Part shown: positions 53,538 to 62,202 of the stretch, piece after piece
Layout of the letters: the number at the start of each line of letters is the position of its first letter
How positions within the stretch are numbered: the stretch's first letter is position 1
Source of the DNA: Pedobacter frigiditerrae
Lineage (GTDB): Bacteria; Bacteroidota; Bacteroidia; Sphingobacteriales; Sphingobacteriaceae
DNA length: 64,000 nucleotides
NCBI RefSeq assembly: GCF_004331645.1
Contig: NZ_SJSK01000009.1
Location: 42,485-106,484, forward strand
Direction of reading: 5' to 3'
Made by a program: the position numbers and the translations under genes
The notes under the pieces: model-generated
What the model was told of the DNA's origin: nothing
Databases searched by the model: none
Seen by the model: the letters and a program-made list of their open reading frames with translations, nothing else

Positions 53538-55832
53538 ATGATTAGGAAACTATTAACAACCGCTTTAATGTTCGCTGGGCTTGGTGTTTCGGCGCAAACT
53601 GTAGGTAAAATTACAGATCCGGTAGAATGGATTAATCCCCTAATGGGAACACAGTCTAAACCAGATCTCTCTAACGGAAATACTTATCCAGCTATTGCCG
53701 TGCCTTGGGGAATGAATTTTTGGACACCGCAAACAGGAAAAATGGGTAACGGTTGGGCATACCAATACGACCAAGACAAAATTCGAGGTTTTAAACAAAC
53801 GCACCAGCCATCTCCGTGGATGAATGATTACGGGCAATTTGCCATTATGCCAGTTACTGGTAAATTGAAGTTTAATGAAGATGACCGGGCTAGTTGGTTT
53901 ACGCATAAAGCTGAAATTGCTAAACCCTATTATTATAGCGTTTATCTAGCAGATGCTAACGTAACAACTGAGATTACACCAACGGAAAGAGCAGCGCAAT
54001 TTCGTTTTACTTATCCTAAAAGCGACAGTTCCTTTGTAGTAATTGATGCATTAAATAAAGGATCATACATTAAAATTATACCAGAAGAACGTAAAATAAT
54101 TGGCTATACTTCTAAATACGCTCGTGGACCATTACCTGCTAATTTCAAAAACTACTTTGTAATTTATTTTGATAAAGCTTTTACAATTGCAAAAACTTGG
54201 TCTGGTAATAAATTAAATAATACAGATCTGGAATTAACAAGCGATCATACCGGTGCGGTTGTAGGCTTTAAAACTATCAATGGCGAAAAGGTTAACGTAA
54301 AAGTTGCTTCCTCATTCATTAGTTTTGAACAAGCTGAAATCAGTCTAAAAAGAGAATTGGCTAATGATAGTTTTGATGTAACTAAAGCAAAAGCAAAGGC
54401 AATTTGGAACAAAACTTTAAGCAGAATTGCAGTAGAAGGTGGTACGGTTGATCAAACTCGTACTTTTTACTCATCATTTTATAGAACCCTATTCTTCCCA
54501 AATAAATTGTATGAAATTGATGCCAACAATAAAATTGTTCACTGGAGCCCGTATAACGGAAAAGTTTTACCAGGTTATATGTTTGCGGGTACGGGTTTCT
54601 GGGATACGTTTAGGGCTCTTTATCCTTTCCTGAATTTGGTTTATCCTTCAATAAACAAAGAAATGCAAGAAGGATTAATTAATGATTATAAAGAAGGTGG
54701 ATGGTTACCAGAATGGAGTAGTCCGGGTTATGCCAACATTATGATTGGTAATAATTCAGCCTCTGTAGTTGCAGATGCTTATATAAAAGGTTTGCGTGGT
54801 TATGATACAGAAATTTTGTGGGAAGCATTAAAGCATGGTGCAAATAATGAAGGCCCTATGACAGCTGTTGGGCGGGCAGGTGTTAAATATTACAATGAGT
54901 TGGGCTATGTGCCAAATGACACAAGATTGAATGAAAGCGCGGCCAGAACTTTAGAGTATGCCTATGATGATTTTGCTATTTACCAATTTGGTAAAGCCTT
55001 GGGTAAGCCTGCAAGTGAGATAGATATTTACGCAAAGAGAAGCATGAACTATAAAAACTTATTCGATCCAGCCTATGGATTAATGAGAGGTAAAAAAACG
55101 GATGGTACATTTTCGGTTCCTTTTAGTCCATTTAAATGGGGAGGTGATTTTACTGAAGGGAACAGTTGGCACTACACTTGGTCTGTGTTTCAGGATGTAG
55201 CAGGTTTAGCAAATTTGATGGGTGGTAATGCAAAATTTGTAACCAAGCTAGATTCAGTTTTCTCGATGCCTCCAGTTTTTGATGAGAGTGCCTATGGAGG
55301 TGTTATCCATGAAATTCGTGAAATGCAAATTGCAAACATGGGTCAGTATGCTCATGGTAACCAACCAATACAACACATGATTTATTTATATAACTATGGG
55401 GGTGCACCTTGGAAAACCCAATATTGGGTAAGAGAGACAATGAACAGAATGTATGCAGCTACGCCAGATGGTTATTGTGGAGATGAAGATAATGGACAAA
55501 CCTCTGCTTGGTATGTATTCTCTGCGATGGGATTTTATCCTGTTACGCCAGCCACCGACCAATATGTAATTGGTGCACCTTTGTTTAAAAAGGTGACATT
55601 AAGTTTAGAGAATGGAAAAACTGTTGTGATCAATGCACCAGCAAATAGCGAAAGCAATAGATATATTCAAACTTTAAAAGTAAATGGAGCTAGTTACGAT
55701 AAAAACTGGTTAAGCCACTCGGCTTTACAAAAAGGAGGTGTTTTAGATTTTGGCATGTCGGCAACGCCAAACAAAACCAGGGGAATAAGTGAAAGTGCTT
55801 TTCCTTACTCTTTCTCTACTGAAAAGAAATAA
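53538..55832 (+). CDS. GH92 alpha-1,2-mannosidase
   Basis: 764 residues. Signal peptide (LGVSAQ, about 20). The GH92 start VEWINPLMGTQSKPDLSNGNTYPAIAVPWGMNFW is followed by GTGFWDTFRALYPFL (about 351-365), TEGNSWHYTWSVFQD (about 536-550) and GYCGDEDNGQTSAWYVFSAMGFYPV (about 645-669), the calcium- and catalytic-acid-containing motifs of exo-mannosidases. It removes alpha-linked mannose from N-glycans or mannans. It ends the locus, with a terminator. Confidence 0.95.
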   Translation: MIRKLLTTALMFAGLGVSAQTVGKITDPVEWINPLMGTQSKPDLSNGNTYPAIAVPWGMNFWTPQTGKMGNGWAYQYDQDKIRGFKQTHQPSPWMNDYGQFAIMPVTGKLKFNEDDRASWFTHKAEIAKPYYYSVYLADANVTTEITPTERAAQFRFTYPKSDSSFVVIDALNKGSYIKIIPEERKIIGYTSKYARGPLPANFKNYFVIYFDKAFTIAKTWSGNKLNNTDLELTSDHTGAVVGFKTINGEKVNVKVASSFISFEQAEISLKRELANDSFDVTKAKAKAIWNKTLSRIAVEGGTVDQTRTFYSSFYRTLFFPNKLYEIDANNKIVHWSPYNGKVLPGYMFAGTGFWDTFRALYPFLNLVYPSINKEMQEGLINDYKEGGWLPEWSSPGYANIMIGNNSASVVADAYIKGLRGYDTEILWEALKHGANNEGPMTAVGRAGVKYYNELGYVPNDTRLNESAARTLEYAYDDFAIYQFGKALGKPASEIDIYAKRSMNYKNLFDPAYGLMRGKKTDGTFSVPFSPFKWGGDFTEGNSWHYTWSVFQDVAGLANLMGGNAKFVTKLDSVFSMPPVFDESAYGGVIHEIREMQIANMGQYAHGNQPIQHMIYLYNYGGAPWKTQYWVRETMNRMYAATPDGYCGDEDNGQTSAWYVFSAMGFYPVTPATDQYVIGAPLFKKVTLSLENGKTVVINAPANSESNRYIQTLKVNGASYDKNWLSHSALQKGGVLDFGMSATPNKTRGISESAFPYSFSTEKK

Positions 55833-55846
55833 CAAAAATAGTTAAA

Positions 55847-55878
55847 CAAAAAAGGCTGAATTTAATTCAGCCTTTTTT
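55847..55878. terminator. Bidirectional terminator between convergent genes
   Basis: AAAAAAGGCTGAAT pairs with ATTCAGCCTTTTTT, with A and T runs on both sides; it can serve both the GH92 gene and the response regulator at 55881. Confidence 0.88.
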
Positions 55879-55880
55879 GT

Positions 55881-56267
55881 TTATTTTCTAGATGCAATCT
55901 CTTCTAGTTTTTCTCGTAGTTCGTCTTGATTAAATGGTTTGGAAATAAAATCATTAATGCCAGCTTCAGCTATTTTGTTTCTTACATCTAAGGCTACGGA
56001 TGCAGTTAAAGCAATAACTGGAACTTGCGCTTTGTCTTTATCTTCATCGGCCCTAATTATGGCAGTAGCTTCATATCCATCCATTATTGGCATATATATG
56101 TCCATTAAAATTAGATCGTAGCCTTTAGCTTTGGCAGCATCTACTGCTTCTGCACCATTAGCCGCAAAATCAGGTTTGATATCCCATTTGGCTAATAACT
56201 TTTTCATGAGAAGGGTGTTCATAGGGTTGTCTTCGGCGACTAGGATCTTCAAATTGCTAATATCCAT
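55881..56267 (-). CDS. Single-domain response regulator
   Basis: 128 residues, only a receiver domain. The acidic pocket is AEDN (Glu12, Asp13), the phospho-acceptor Asp56 in DLILMDIYMP, and Thr88 and Lys110 complete the site (ALTAS, ISKPF). No output domain, so it acts by protein contact, as CheY or as a relay for a hybrid kinase. It is close in style to the receivers of hybrid kinases. Separate from the NarL gene upstream by about 140 bases without a gene. Confidence 0.9.
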   Translation of the reverse strand: MDISNLKILVAEDNPMNTLLMKKLLAKWDIKPDFAANGAEAVDAAKAKGYDLILMDIYMPIMDGYEATAIIRADEDKDKAQVPVIALTASVALDVRNKIAEAGINDFISKPFNQDELREKLEEIASRK

Positions 56268-56404
56268 ATTTGATTGTGCGAAAATTTAGTGTTCAATAGT
56301 GATTATGTAAATATAAGTTAAACTACTTTATCTTTAAAGTTAAAACGGTTTGTTCATTTCAATCATCAAATATTAAGCCATTACTTTACAATTATAGGCC
56401 TTTT

Positions 56405-57046
56405 TTAACTTATCAAATTTGCTTTTATGGCAAATTCATAAAGCGCAACAGTAGAGTCTGATAACTCTAGTTTACGCATGATATTTTTTCTATGTGTATG
56501 AACGGTAAACTCAGAGAGGTATAATCGCTCGGCAATATCCTTTGTTCTTAAGTTTTGGCAAACCAATCTTATAATTTCTACCTCTCTTTTTGTAAGCCTG
56601 TATTTTTTTAGAAAATCATCAAAGTAAGAAAAGGTAGCATCTGGAATTTCTTTTTCATCAAATCTTGGGAAAACTTCCTTGCCAGCCATTACGTTTAAGA
56701 TGGTGTTGGCTAAGTTTTGTAACTCATCAGACTTGACAATATAAGCGCTGGCGCCACGTAATTTACAATCTTTAACCAGTTCAAAAGAATGATAGTTGGT
56801 TAACACTATGATTTTAGCCTTTATTCGTTTTTCTATAAGCGCTGTTATTGCTTTTAAACCATCAAGACCTGGCATATTCAAGTCTAGCAAAATAATATCT
56901 GCCTTATCTAGGGCCATTGAATTGAGTAACTCCAACCCATTGTTTACCATTGCAATAACTTGAAAGCGCTGGTCTTGACTCAAATGAGCGTTTATACCCT
57001 TTAAAACAACAGGATGGTCGTCGGCTAATATCATTTGAATTTTCAT
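56405..57046 (-). CDS. NarL/FixJ-type response regulator
   Basis: 213 residues. Receiver domain with Asp9-Asp10 and phospho-acceptor Asp55 (DIILLDLNMPG), Thr (VLTN) and Lys (IVKSD), then a LuxR-type helix-turn-helix near 149-205 (RLTKREVEIIRLVCQNLRTKDIAERLYLSEFTVHTHRKNIMRKL). Its start overlaps the kinase stop by four bases, so the two are coupled and it is almost certainly the partner of that kinase. Binds DNA as a dimer after phosphorylation; targets unknown. Confidence 0.94.
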   Translation of the reverse strand: MKIQMILADDHPVVLKGINAHLSQDQRFQVIAMVNNGLELLNSMALDKADIILLDLNMPGLDGLKAITALIEKRIKAKIIVLTNYHSFELVKDCKLRGASAYIVKSDELQNLANTILNVMAGKEVFPRFDEKEIPDATFSYFDDFLKKYRLTKREVEIIRLVCQNLRTKDIAERLYLSEFTVHTHRKNIMRKLELSDSTVALYEFAIKANLIS

Positions 57047-59298
57047 GCTTCCGTTGGTTTTGGTATTGGTAATTCTATTAGTGCAAATGTTCCTTCGTTT
57101 GGTTTTTCGTTTATTTCCAGTTTTCCAGACAAGTAATCAACATTGGTCTTTAAGAGTTTCATCCCTGCTCCCTCTTCATTTAGTTTGTTGGCTTCAATTC
57201 CCTTTCCATTATCTTCAATATAAATGGTAATGGTGTTGTCTAGTTCTACTAATTGCACAAATAAATGTGTTGCTTCAGCATGTTTAATGGCATTGTTTAA
57301 TACTTCTTGAATAATCCTGTAAGTGCTAAGCATAAAGTTTTGTGGCCATCTTTCGGTTTTTTCTAAACCTTCAATCAAATATTCGACATTTATGCTGTTG
57401 GCTGTTTTTATGGAGGTAAGTAAATCTAACAATGCTTTTTTAAAGCCATATTTTTCTAAGGCAATTGGCATTAAATTATGACTGATGTTTCTAACGGTTG
57501 TGCTAATGTCATTCATTAAATTTTTGGTAACCTGCAGTTTATCGGTTGCATTGCTATCTGCAGCAAAAACATTTTCCTCTAACGTGTTAATGTTAAGTTT
57601 GGCAATTGATAGCATGGCACCAACTTCATCATGCAGGCGTTCGGCAATTTTCCTTTTTTCTTGTTCTTGAGCATCCGTTAAGGTATTCATGATGTCAATT
57701 CTATGTTGGTTTTTTAAATCATTTAGTGTGGCGTTATGAAGAATGGTTGCTTGTTTTTTGCGTTGGTTTATTAAATAAGCTATTGTTGCAAAAATAAAGA
57801 TGCCAATTGCTGCAGTTATAGTAACAAACCAGTTCTTTTGCTTTTGCTGTTTAATTTCTAGCGTTTGAAGCTGCTGTGCCTTTTTGGCTAATTCTAATTC
57901 TTTTTGTTTTTCAGTAACTCTATATTTCGTTTCAAGTTCGCCGGTAATTTTTGATAAACGCAGCTGATGCAATGTATCTCTTAAATGCATTTCCTGCTCA
58001 AGATTTTTTATGAGTGTGTCTTGACCAATAGGCTTATACTGACTAAATTTTTTGATGGCGTTGGCATAAATAAGTCTTGCTGCGGGAGGTAAGTTATATT
58101 TTTTTAATAAGCTTTCTGCCTTTTTAAAATAGAACGATGCAGAATCTACTTTACGTTCACGAGCATAAACATTTGCAAGGCCAGCTAAAATTTCGAGATC
58201 TAGGGTAGGGGCGAGTTGTTGGCCCATTGTTAATCTTAAAGCTTTAAGGTAATTGTTTTTGGCTAGTTTAAGATTCTCCCTCGCATCGAAGTACCTACTT
58301 TCTGCTAGAAAATATTGTTTTTTGGAGTATAAGTTGTTTTGATCCATTCCATATTTCTTATGCTCAGAATAGTAAGTGTCAAAATTGCCGTAGTTTTTTA
58401 GAAGGAATGAAAGTAAAATCATCCTATTGATGTTGTTCCCTTTTTGTTGAACAGTTGCATTGGGTAAATTAAACGTTTTTTCTGAGTAGATAAAAGCATT
58501 CTTGTAATCTCCACTTTTTTCATAGTTTCTAGATAGTATCTCTAAAAACTGCCCTGTTTTATCACTTAATGTATTTTCTAAATCTGGTATTAGTTCTTTT
58601 AAAATGGAAAAGGCCTCATCCTCCTTACGAACATTTAACAAGCTACTTGCATAAGCAAATCGTGTATCCCTTAATAGGGCCTGATTGTTGCTTTCTTTGG
58701 CTAATCTAATTGCAAGTTCATAGTTTGATTTTACTTTATCATAGTTGCCGGTCCTAACGTCTAAGTTTGTCCTATTCCTGAAGTTTATTACCCTTAGAAA
58801 AATAAGGTGTGGTTTATCTTTGGTAAGGTCTTCGACTTTGTCAAAGTAAAAGATCGCTTTTTCGGTATTCCCTATCCTGTTATGAATCCTTGCTAAATCG
58901 CCATATAGGCTTGCCGCCTGGGCATCTTTTAATTTATGTGCATAAGTTTCGGCTTGTTTGATGTAGGTTATCGCTGCATCTTGATTGCCCAAGCCTAGTT
59001 CTATTGATGCTTTTGTAGAGATTAGCCCTACAATTAACTCATCGTTTTTAAGTTCTTGAGCTGTTTGAAGTGCTTCTTCAATTAAGCGCTTTACTTCGTC
59101 ATTGTAGACAATTCTTGGGTTGCGGGCATAGCGGATAAGTTGAACAATTTTATCTACAGATGCGGGCATCTGTTTAATCTCTGAAATATCCTTTGGTGCA
59201 GGAGCTGGGCCCATATTTTGTGCATTGACAAAATTACTCGCCAAAAAAAGCAATATTAAAACTGCGTATTTTGCAATATAGGATGATTTTGAGCGCAT
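57043..59298 (-). CDS. TPR-containing histidine kinase of the NarX/HisKA_3 type
   Basis: 751 residues. A signal peptide (FVNAQ, about 26) is followed by a periplasmic TPR-like helical region (about 50-480, with repeats such as DAAITYIKQAETYAHKL and KAIFYFDKVEDL), a single TM helix at about 490-510, a coiled coil and HisKA_3 (RKIAERLHDEVGAML, phospho-His556). The HATPase domain (VLNNAIKHAEATHLFV, EDNGKGIEANKL, GAGMKLLKTNVDYLSG) closes the protein. It passes phosphate to the coupled NarL-type regulator. The signal is unknown; TPR sensors often read envelope or nutrient state. Confidence 0.93.
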   Translation of the reverse strand: MRSKSSYIAKYAVLILLFLASNFVNAQNMGPAPAPKDISEIKQMPASVDKIVQLIRYARNPRIVYNDEVKRLIEEALQTAQELKNDELIVGLISTKASIELGLGNQDAAITYIKQAETYAHKLKDAQAASLYGDLARIHNRIGNTEKAIFYFDKVEDLTKDKPHLIFLRVINFRNRTNLDVRTGNYDKVKSNYELAIRLAKESNNQALLRDTRFAYASSLLNVRKEDEAFSILKELIPDLENTLSDKTGQFLEILSRNYEKSGDYKNAFIYSEKTFNLPNATVQQKGNNINRMILLSFLLKNYGNFDTYYSEHKKYGMDQNNLYSKKQYFLAESRYFDARENLKLAKNNYLKALRLTMGQQLAPTLDLEILAGLANVYARERKVDSASFYFKKAESLLKKYNLPPAARLIYANAIKKFSQYKPIGQDTLIKNLEQEMHLRDTLHQLRLSKITGELETKYRVTEKQKELELAKKAQQLQTLEIKQQKQKNWFVTITAAIGIFIFATIAYLINQRKKQATILHNATLNDLKNQHRIDIMNTLTDAQEQEKRKIAERLHDEVGAMLSIAKLNINTLEENVFAADSNATDKLQVTKNLMNDISTTVRNISHNLMPIALEKYGFKKALLDLLTSIKTANSINVEYLIEGLEKTERWPQNFMLSTYRIIQEVLNNAIKHAEATHLFVQLVELDNTITIYIEDNGKGIEANKLNEEGAGMKLLKTNVDYLSGKLEINEKPNEGTFALIELPIPKPTEA

Positions 59299-59409
59299 AT
59301 AGGACCTCTAAAATAGTAATTATTAGTTATTTACAATAGCCTATTAATTAATAGTTAAAAATCAATCTGATAATTTCTAATAGCTGTTAAAATATAATAG
59401 TTATTAAAA

Positions 59410-59440
59410 TTTGTCAAAGTTCAACTTTTAATTACTTTTG
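59410..59440 (+). promoter_or_regulatory. Bacteroidota-type promoter of tRNA-Ala
   Basis: TTTG (59410-59413) and TACTTTTG (59433-59440) are separated by exactly 19 bases, the full Bacteroidota consensus. The -7 element ends 10 bases before the tRNA gene. Confidence 0.85.
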
Positions 59441-59450
59441 TTGCCGAACT

Positions 59451-59524
59451 GGGGGATTAGCTCATTTGGCTAGAGCGCTTCGCTGGCAGTGAAGAGGTGA
59501 TCGGTTCGAATCCGATATTCTCCA
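59451..59524 (+). tRNA. tRNA-Ala (anticodon GGC)
   Basis: A 74-nt cloverleaf: acceptor GGGGGAT with ATTCTCC, including the G3-U70 pair that marks alanine tRNAs; D arm GCTC/GAGC; anticodon loop CTGGCAG with GGC at 59485-59487; T arm ATCGG TTCGAAT CCGAT. CCA is not encoded. It is followed at once by a mobile element, so its 3' end is probably the attachment site. Confidence 0.95.
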
Positions 59525-59535
59525 CAAAACCCCGT
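59500..59535. other. Probable left attachment site (attL) in the tRNA-Ala 3' end
   Basis: Integrases of this class usually recombine within the T-arm and acceptor end of a tRNA gene and restore it. The recombinase gene starts 96 bases downstream. The core length cannot be defined because the right end (attR) is outside the window. Inferred from context. Confidence 0.5.
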
Positions 59536-59538
59536 AAC

Positions 59539-59576
59539 ACCTCTGATAATCAACATTTTAGTAGATTATCAGAGGT
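59539..59576. repeat. Inverted repeat between attL and the integrase
   Basis: ACCTCTGATAATC (59539-59551) and GATTATCAGAGGT (59564-59576) form a perfect 13-bp arm with a 12-base spacer. It may bind the recombinase or a directionality factor. Confidence 0.7.
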
Positions 59577-59619
59577 TAACTCAGCCAAAAGTCAGCCACG
59601 TTTCTTATCTTTGGATTAT

Positions 59620-60816
59620 ATGGCAGCTCCAGAAATACCTTTTACTATTCCAAAATTAGTTAAGGGAAAACGGGTCACAACCGTTCCAAAGGGCAGCACA
59701 TGGGCTAAAGAAGAGGCCAAACAACATTGGTATGTAGAATTTTTTTTCCACAATCCAGAAACCGACAAGATGGTCAGGTTCAGGCCAACCAAAAACCTCA
59801 ATAGGATAAAGGATCCCAAAGAAAAACTCAAGCACTTCACCAATATGTGCAAGGCCTACCATGATGCACTTGAGGGAGGATGGAGTCCACTGGACGATAA
59901 AGCCAATGCTAAACTTAAAAGGGAGATTACCTCTCTGACTCTGGAAAAGGCTAAATCTATGTTCGAAGAATATCACATTGCAAAGGGAACAAGGAAGAAG
60001 TCACGCCAGTCGTATCTTTCTAAGATTAACCAATTTGTCGAATATTATGGAGCCGATAAAAGAGTAACCGAGATCAGCGACTATGAAATTACCGAGTTCC
60101 TAAACTTTATGGAAAAGGAAAAGACGTGGAGCGGTGTCACCTATAATAGCTCTAGGATCATATTGAATAACTATTTTCGGTATCTGAAAGTTAACAAATA
60201 TGTAGCGGTAAATCCAGTTACCGATATCGAGACCAGAACGAAAATAAAGACAGAATCTCATCAGATTTTTTCCGAAAAGGATTTCAAAACCATTATGAAG
60301 TACCTTGGCGAGCATGATGAATATTGCCTGTTTTTTGTGAAGATGATATATTATACTTGTATCAGACCCAAGGAGCTGCGCTATCTGCAACTCAAGCATA
60401 TCGACCTTTCGCAGAAAGTTATCACCGTACCCGCGTCTATTTCAAAAAACAAGAAGTCGTTGCCAGTTAATATTGATGCTAGCCTCTTAAAGGAACTAAA
60501 GCTGTTAAAGATTGCTTCATATCCGGAAAATTACCACTTGCTGGGATCAACCGATACCATCATCAGTGAAAAGAGAGTTGGTGAGAACACACCATATTAT
60601 AGGTTCCAAAAATGCCTAAGGGCCACCAAACTGGATAAAAAGAACTATACATTATATTCTTTCAAGCATTTTTCTAACGTCAAGAAATTCAGGGCAGGCT
60701 GGACATTGGCTGAAATCTGTTCTGCGAACCGCCATGGCAGCTTGGTGGAGACCGAAACTTACTTGAAAGAACTACTAAAATTTGTACCAAGCGACAAAGT
60801 GATACCAAAAATTTGA
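59620..60816 (+). CDS. Tyrosine recombinase (integrase) of a mobile element
   Basis: 398 residues. An N-terminal arm-binding region, a SAM-like core-binding domain (about 140-225, LEKAKSMFEEYH...SGVTYNSSRIILNNYFRYL) and a catalytic domain (about 240-395). The first Arg is in YYTCIRPKELRYLQ. The usual HxxR box is replaced by LYSFKHFSN, so His is Tyr and Arg is Lys, as in a subgroup of Bacteroidota integrases. The later His is in NRHGSL and the nucleophile Tyr in TETYLKEL. The ATG at 59620 is chosen; a longer frame would run back into the tRNA. Codon use is richer in G and C than the neighbouring chromosome. Confidence 0.92.
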   Translation: MAAPEIPFTIPKLVKGKRVTTVPKGSTWAKEEAKQHWYVEFFFHNPETDKMVRFRPTKNLNRIKDPKEKLKHFTNMCKAYHDALEGGWSPLDDKANAKLKREITSLTLEKAKSMFEEYHIAKGTRKKSRQSYLSKINQFVEYYGADKRVTEISDYEITEFLNFMEKEKTWSGVTYNSSRIILNNYFRYLKVNKYVAVNPVTDIETRTKIKTESHQIFSEKDFKTIMKYLGEHDEYCLFFVKMIYYTCIRPKELRYLQLKHIDLSQKVITVPASISKNKKSLPVNIDASLLKELKLLKIASYPENYHLLGSTDTIISEKRVGENTPYYRFQKCLRATKLDKKNYTLYSFKHFSNVKKFRAGWTLAEICSANRHGSLVETETYLKELLKFVPSDKVIPKI

Positions 60817-60819
60817 TTT

Positions 60820-61140
60820 CTATGTTTTTCTTTTTTTGGGGATTCCAAGGATAATTTCTGCAAGATATTTTTCCCTGAGCGTTTTATCTGTCTGAAAATG
60901 CTCTTTGGGAAAATGCAGGATATGTATTTCATTGATCTTTTTGTTGATATCGGAAAGGTGAAGAATTTTTTGACCAAGGTTGTCGATCTTATTGTTCATT
61001 TCAATAACCATTTCGAGTAATCTGCAAATAAACAATTCATTTGGGATATCACCTTTTTCGATGGTATCCAACAGATTTGAAATGCTTTGTTCTCCCTTTC
61101 CCTGGGAGGAACTTAACGGTTTTATTTTTGCCCTATCCAT
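60820..61140 (-). CDS. Hypothetical protein of the mobile element
   Basis: 106 residues, no membrane segment. The middle (NELFICRLLEMVIEMNNKIDNLGQKI) has heptad-like hydrophobics suggesting a coiled coil, and the ends are basic (KIKPLSSSQGKGEQ, GIPKKRKT). It converges on the integrase with three bases between the stops. It is in the place of a small accessory or mobilization-control gene, but I cannot name a family. Confidence 0.6.
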   Translation of the reverse strand: MDRAKIKPLSSSQGKGEQSISNLLDTIEKGDIPNELFICRLLEMVIEMNNKIDNLGQKILHLSDINKKINEIHILHFPKEHFQTDKTLREKYLAEIILGIPKKRKT

Positions 61141-61440
61141 TGAGTATGTTGTATTTGAAACAATGATAAAATTTGCAATTTATTCTTTAAGGGTTATCTA
61201 GCGATATGCCTAGATGATTTTCTACAATGTTTATTGCATTTCACTTGGATTATATTGTAGATACTACGGTTTACAATATTAGAACCCGCCAAAAAAACTG
61301 CAACTTATCTCGAAGCAATTTTATATCGAAAATAAATCTCTCTGGTATATACCACACTGAACCATTATAGCTGATATCTACTATCCAAATTTGCTGTACG
61401 TAAAATCTGGTTATGAAAAGTACAGCTCCATTATCTACAA
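61141..61440. other. Non-coding stretch before the oriT-like region
   Basis: About 300 bases between the minus-strand hypothetical gene and the inverted-repeat cluster. I see no convincing gene or repeat; it probably holds the promoters of both sides. Confidence 0.4.
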
Positions 61441-61659
61441 TACCATTGTTTAGCCGCACTGCTTCGGGCTCCTTGCAGTGTCCTTTTCTCCTTCAAGAAA
61501 AGGAGCAAGCGGAAGTTAGGCAGAGCCTTACTTTTAGCCCCTACGCTACTGCTACAGGGTTTCAAGAATTCTCCAAGAATTCTTTGGCCTTTTGGAAAGG
61601 CATCAAACAGCAAAAAAAGAATTCCCTTCTGAATGTTGGCAATAAATAAATTATCAGAC
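61440..61659. other. Candidate origin of transfer (oriT) region
   Basis: Non-coding, GC-richer block just before the mobilization genes with stacked inverted repeats: CACTGC/GCAGTG (61457-61480), CCTTTTC/GAAAAGG (61482-61503) and GCCTTT/AAAGGC with a three-base loop (61587-61601), plus a direct repeat CAAGAATTCT (61563-61572, 61574-61583). The position upstream of a BtgA-like gene fits the oriT of Bacteroidota mobilizable elements. The nick site is not identified. Confidence 0.6.
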
Positions 61660-62199
61660 ATGGAAAAGGATAATGTAAACACAGTGAAGTATCCCGCATT
61701 GCTCGATATAAAGTTCGCAAAAGTAGCCTCGTCCCTTGGAATAACTAAACGTGAACTGTTCGTTAAAATGGTTGAATACTTCTACAGAACCAAAAAAGAC
61801 CCTTCCGATATCAATGACGATTTATTAAAAAGTTCATTTGCTAAGAGCCATAAGGTCTACACCAGTTTCATCAAGACACAAGAACAATTGCTTCTCATTC
61901 CAATGAAGGAGGCTATGGACAAGATGATTTCTAATCAAAAGGATATCGTTAAATACTTCAACGAACAGGTGGTGAATGCGAATAAAAGCATCCTCAAAAA
62001 CCAACAGGAACACATTTCCAAACTTCAGGAAACAGAAAACCTGCTTGTCAAAGCGATAGAGGGAAAGGAAAAACTAAAGACAAATTTCCTGCTGATACTG
62101 AATGGTTATATTAGAAATCGTGAAGAACTCGGTTCTTTTAAAGCAAGAGAAAGGGAAGATCTGATTGAAAACGTGAGAAAACAGATAGCTAGCCTTTAA
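61660..62199 (+). CDS. BtgA/BfmA-like mobilization protein
   Basis: 179 residues. The N-terminal part (KYPALLDIKFAKVASSLGITKRELFVKMVEYFYRTKKDPSD, about 9-49) is like a ribbon-helix-helix or short HTH DNA-binding domain, followed by a long helical, coiled-coil tail. Family members in Bacteroides plasmids and transposons help nick oriT with the partner relaxase. The start is ATG 61660; a longer frame to 61633 adds nine residues. The DUF5712 gene follows after three bases. Confidence 0.85.
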   Translation: MEKDNVNTVKYPALLDIKFAKVASSLGITKRELFVKMVEYFYRTKKDPSDINDDLLKSSFAKSHKVYTSFIKTQEQLLLIPMKEAMDKMISNQKDIVKYFNEQVVNANKSILKNQQEHISKLQETENLLVKAIEGKEKLKTNFLLILNGYIRNREELGSFKAREREDLIENVRKQIASL

Positions 62200-62202
62200 G
62201 TA

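Noticed and set aside
61413..61649. Plus-strand 78-codon ORF in the oriT-like block
   Set aside because: Composition follows the inverted repeats; no domain, and the genuine mobilization start lies after it at 61660.
61431..61682. Minus-strand 83-codon ORF in the oriT-like block
   Set aside because: It overlaps the mobilization gene start and reads through hairpin DNA.
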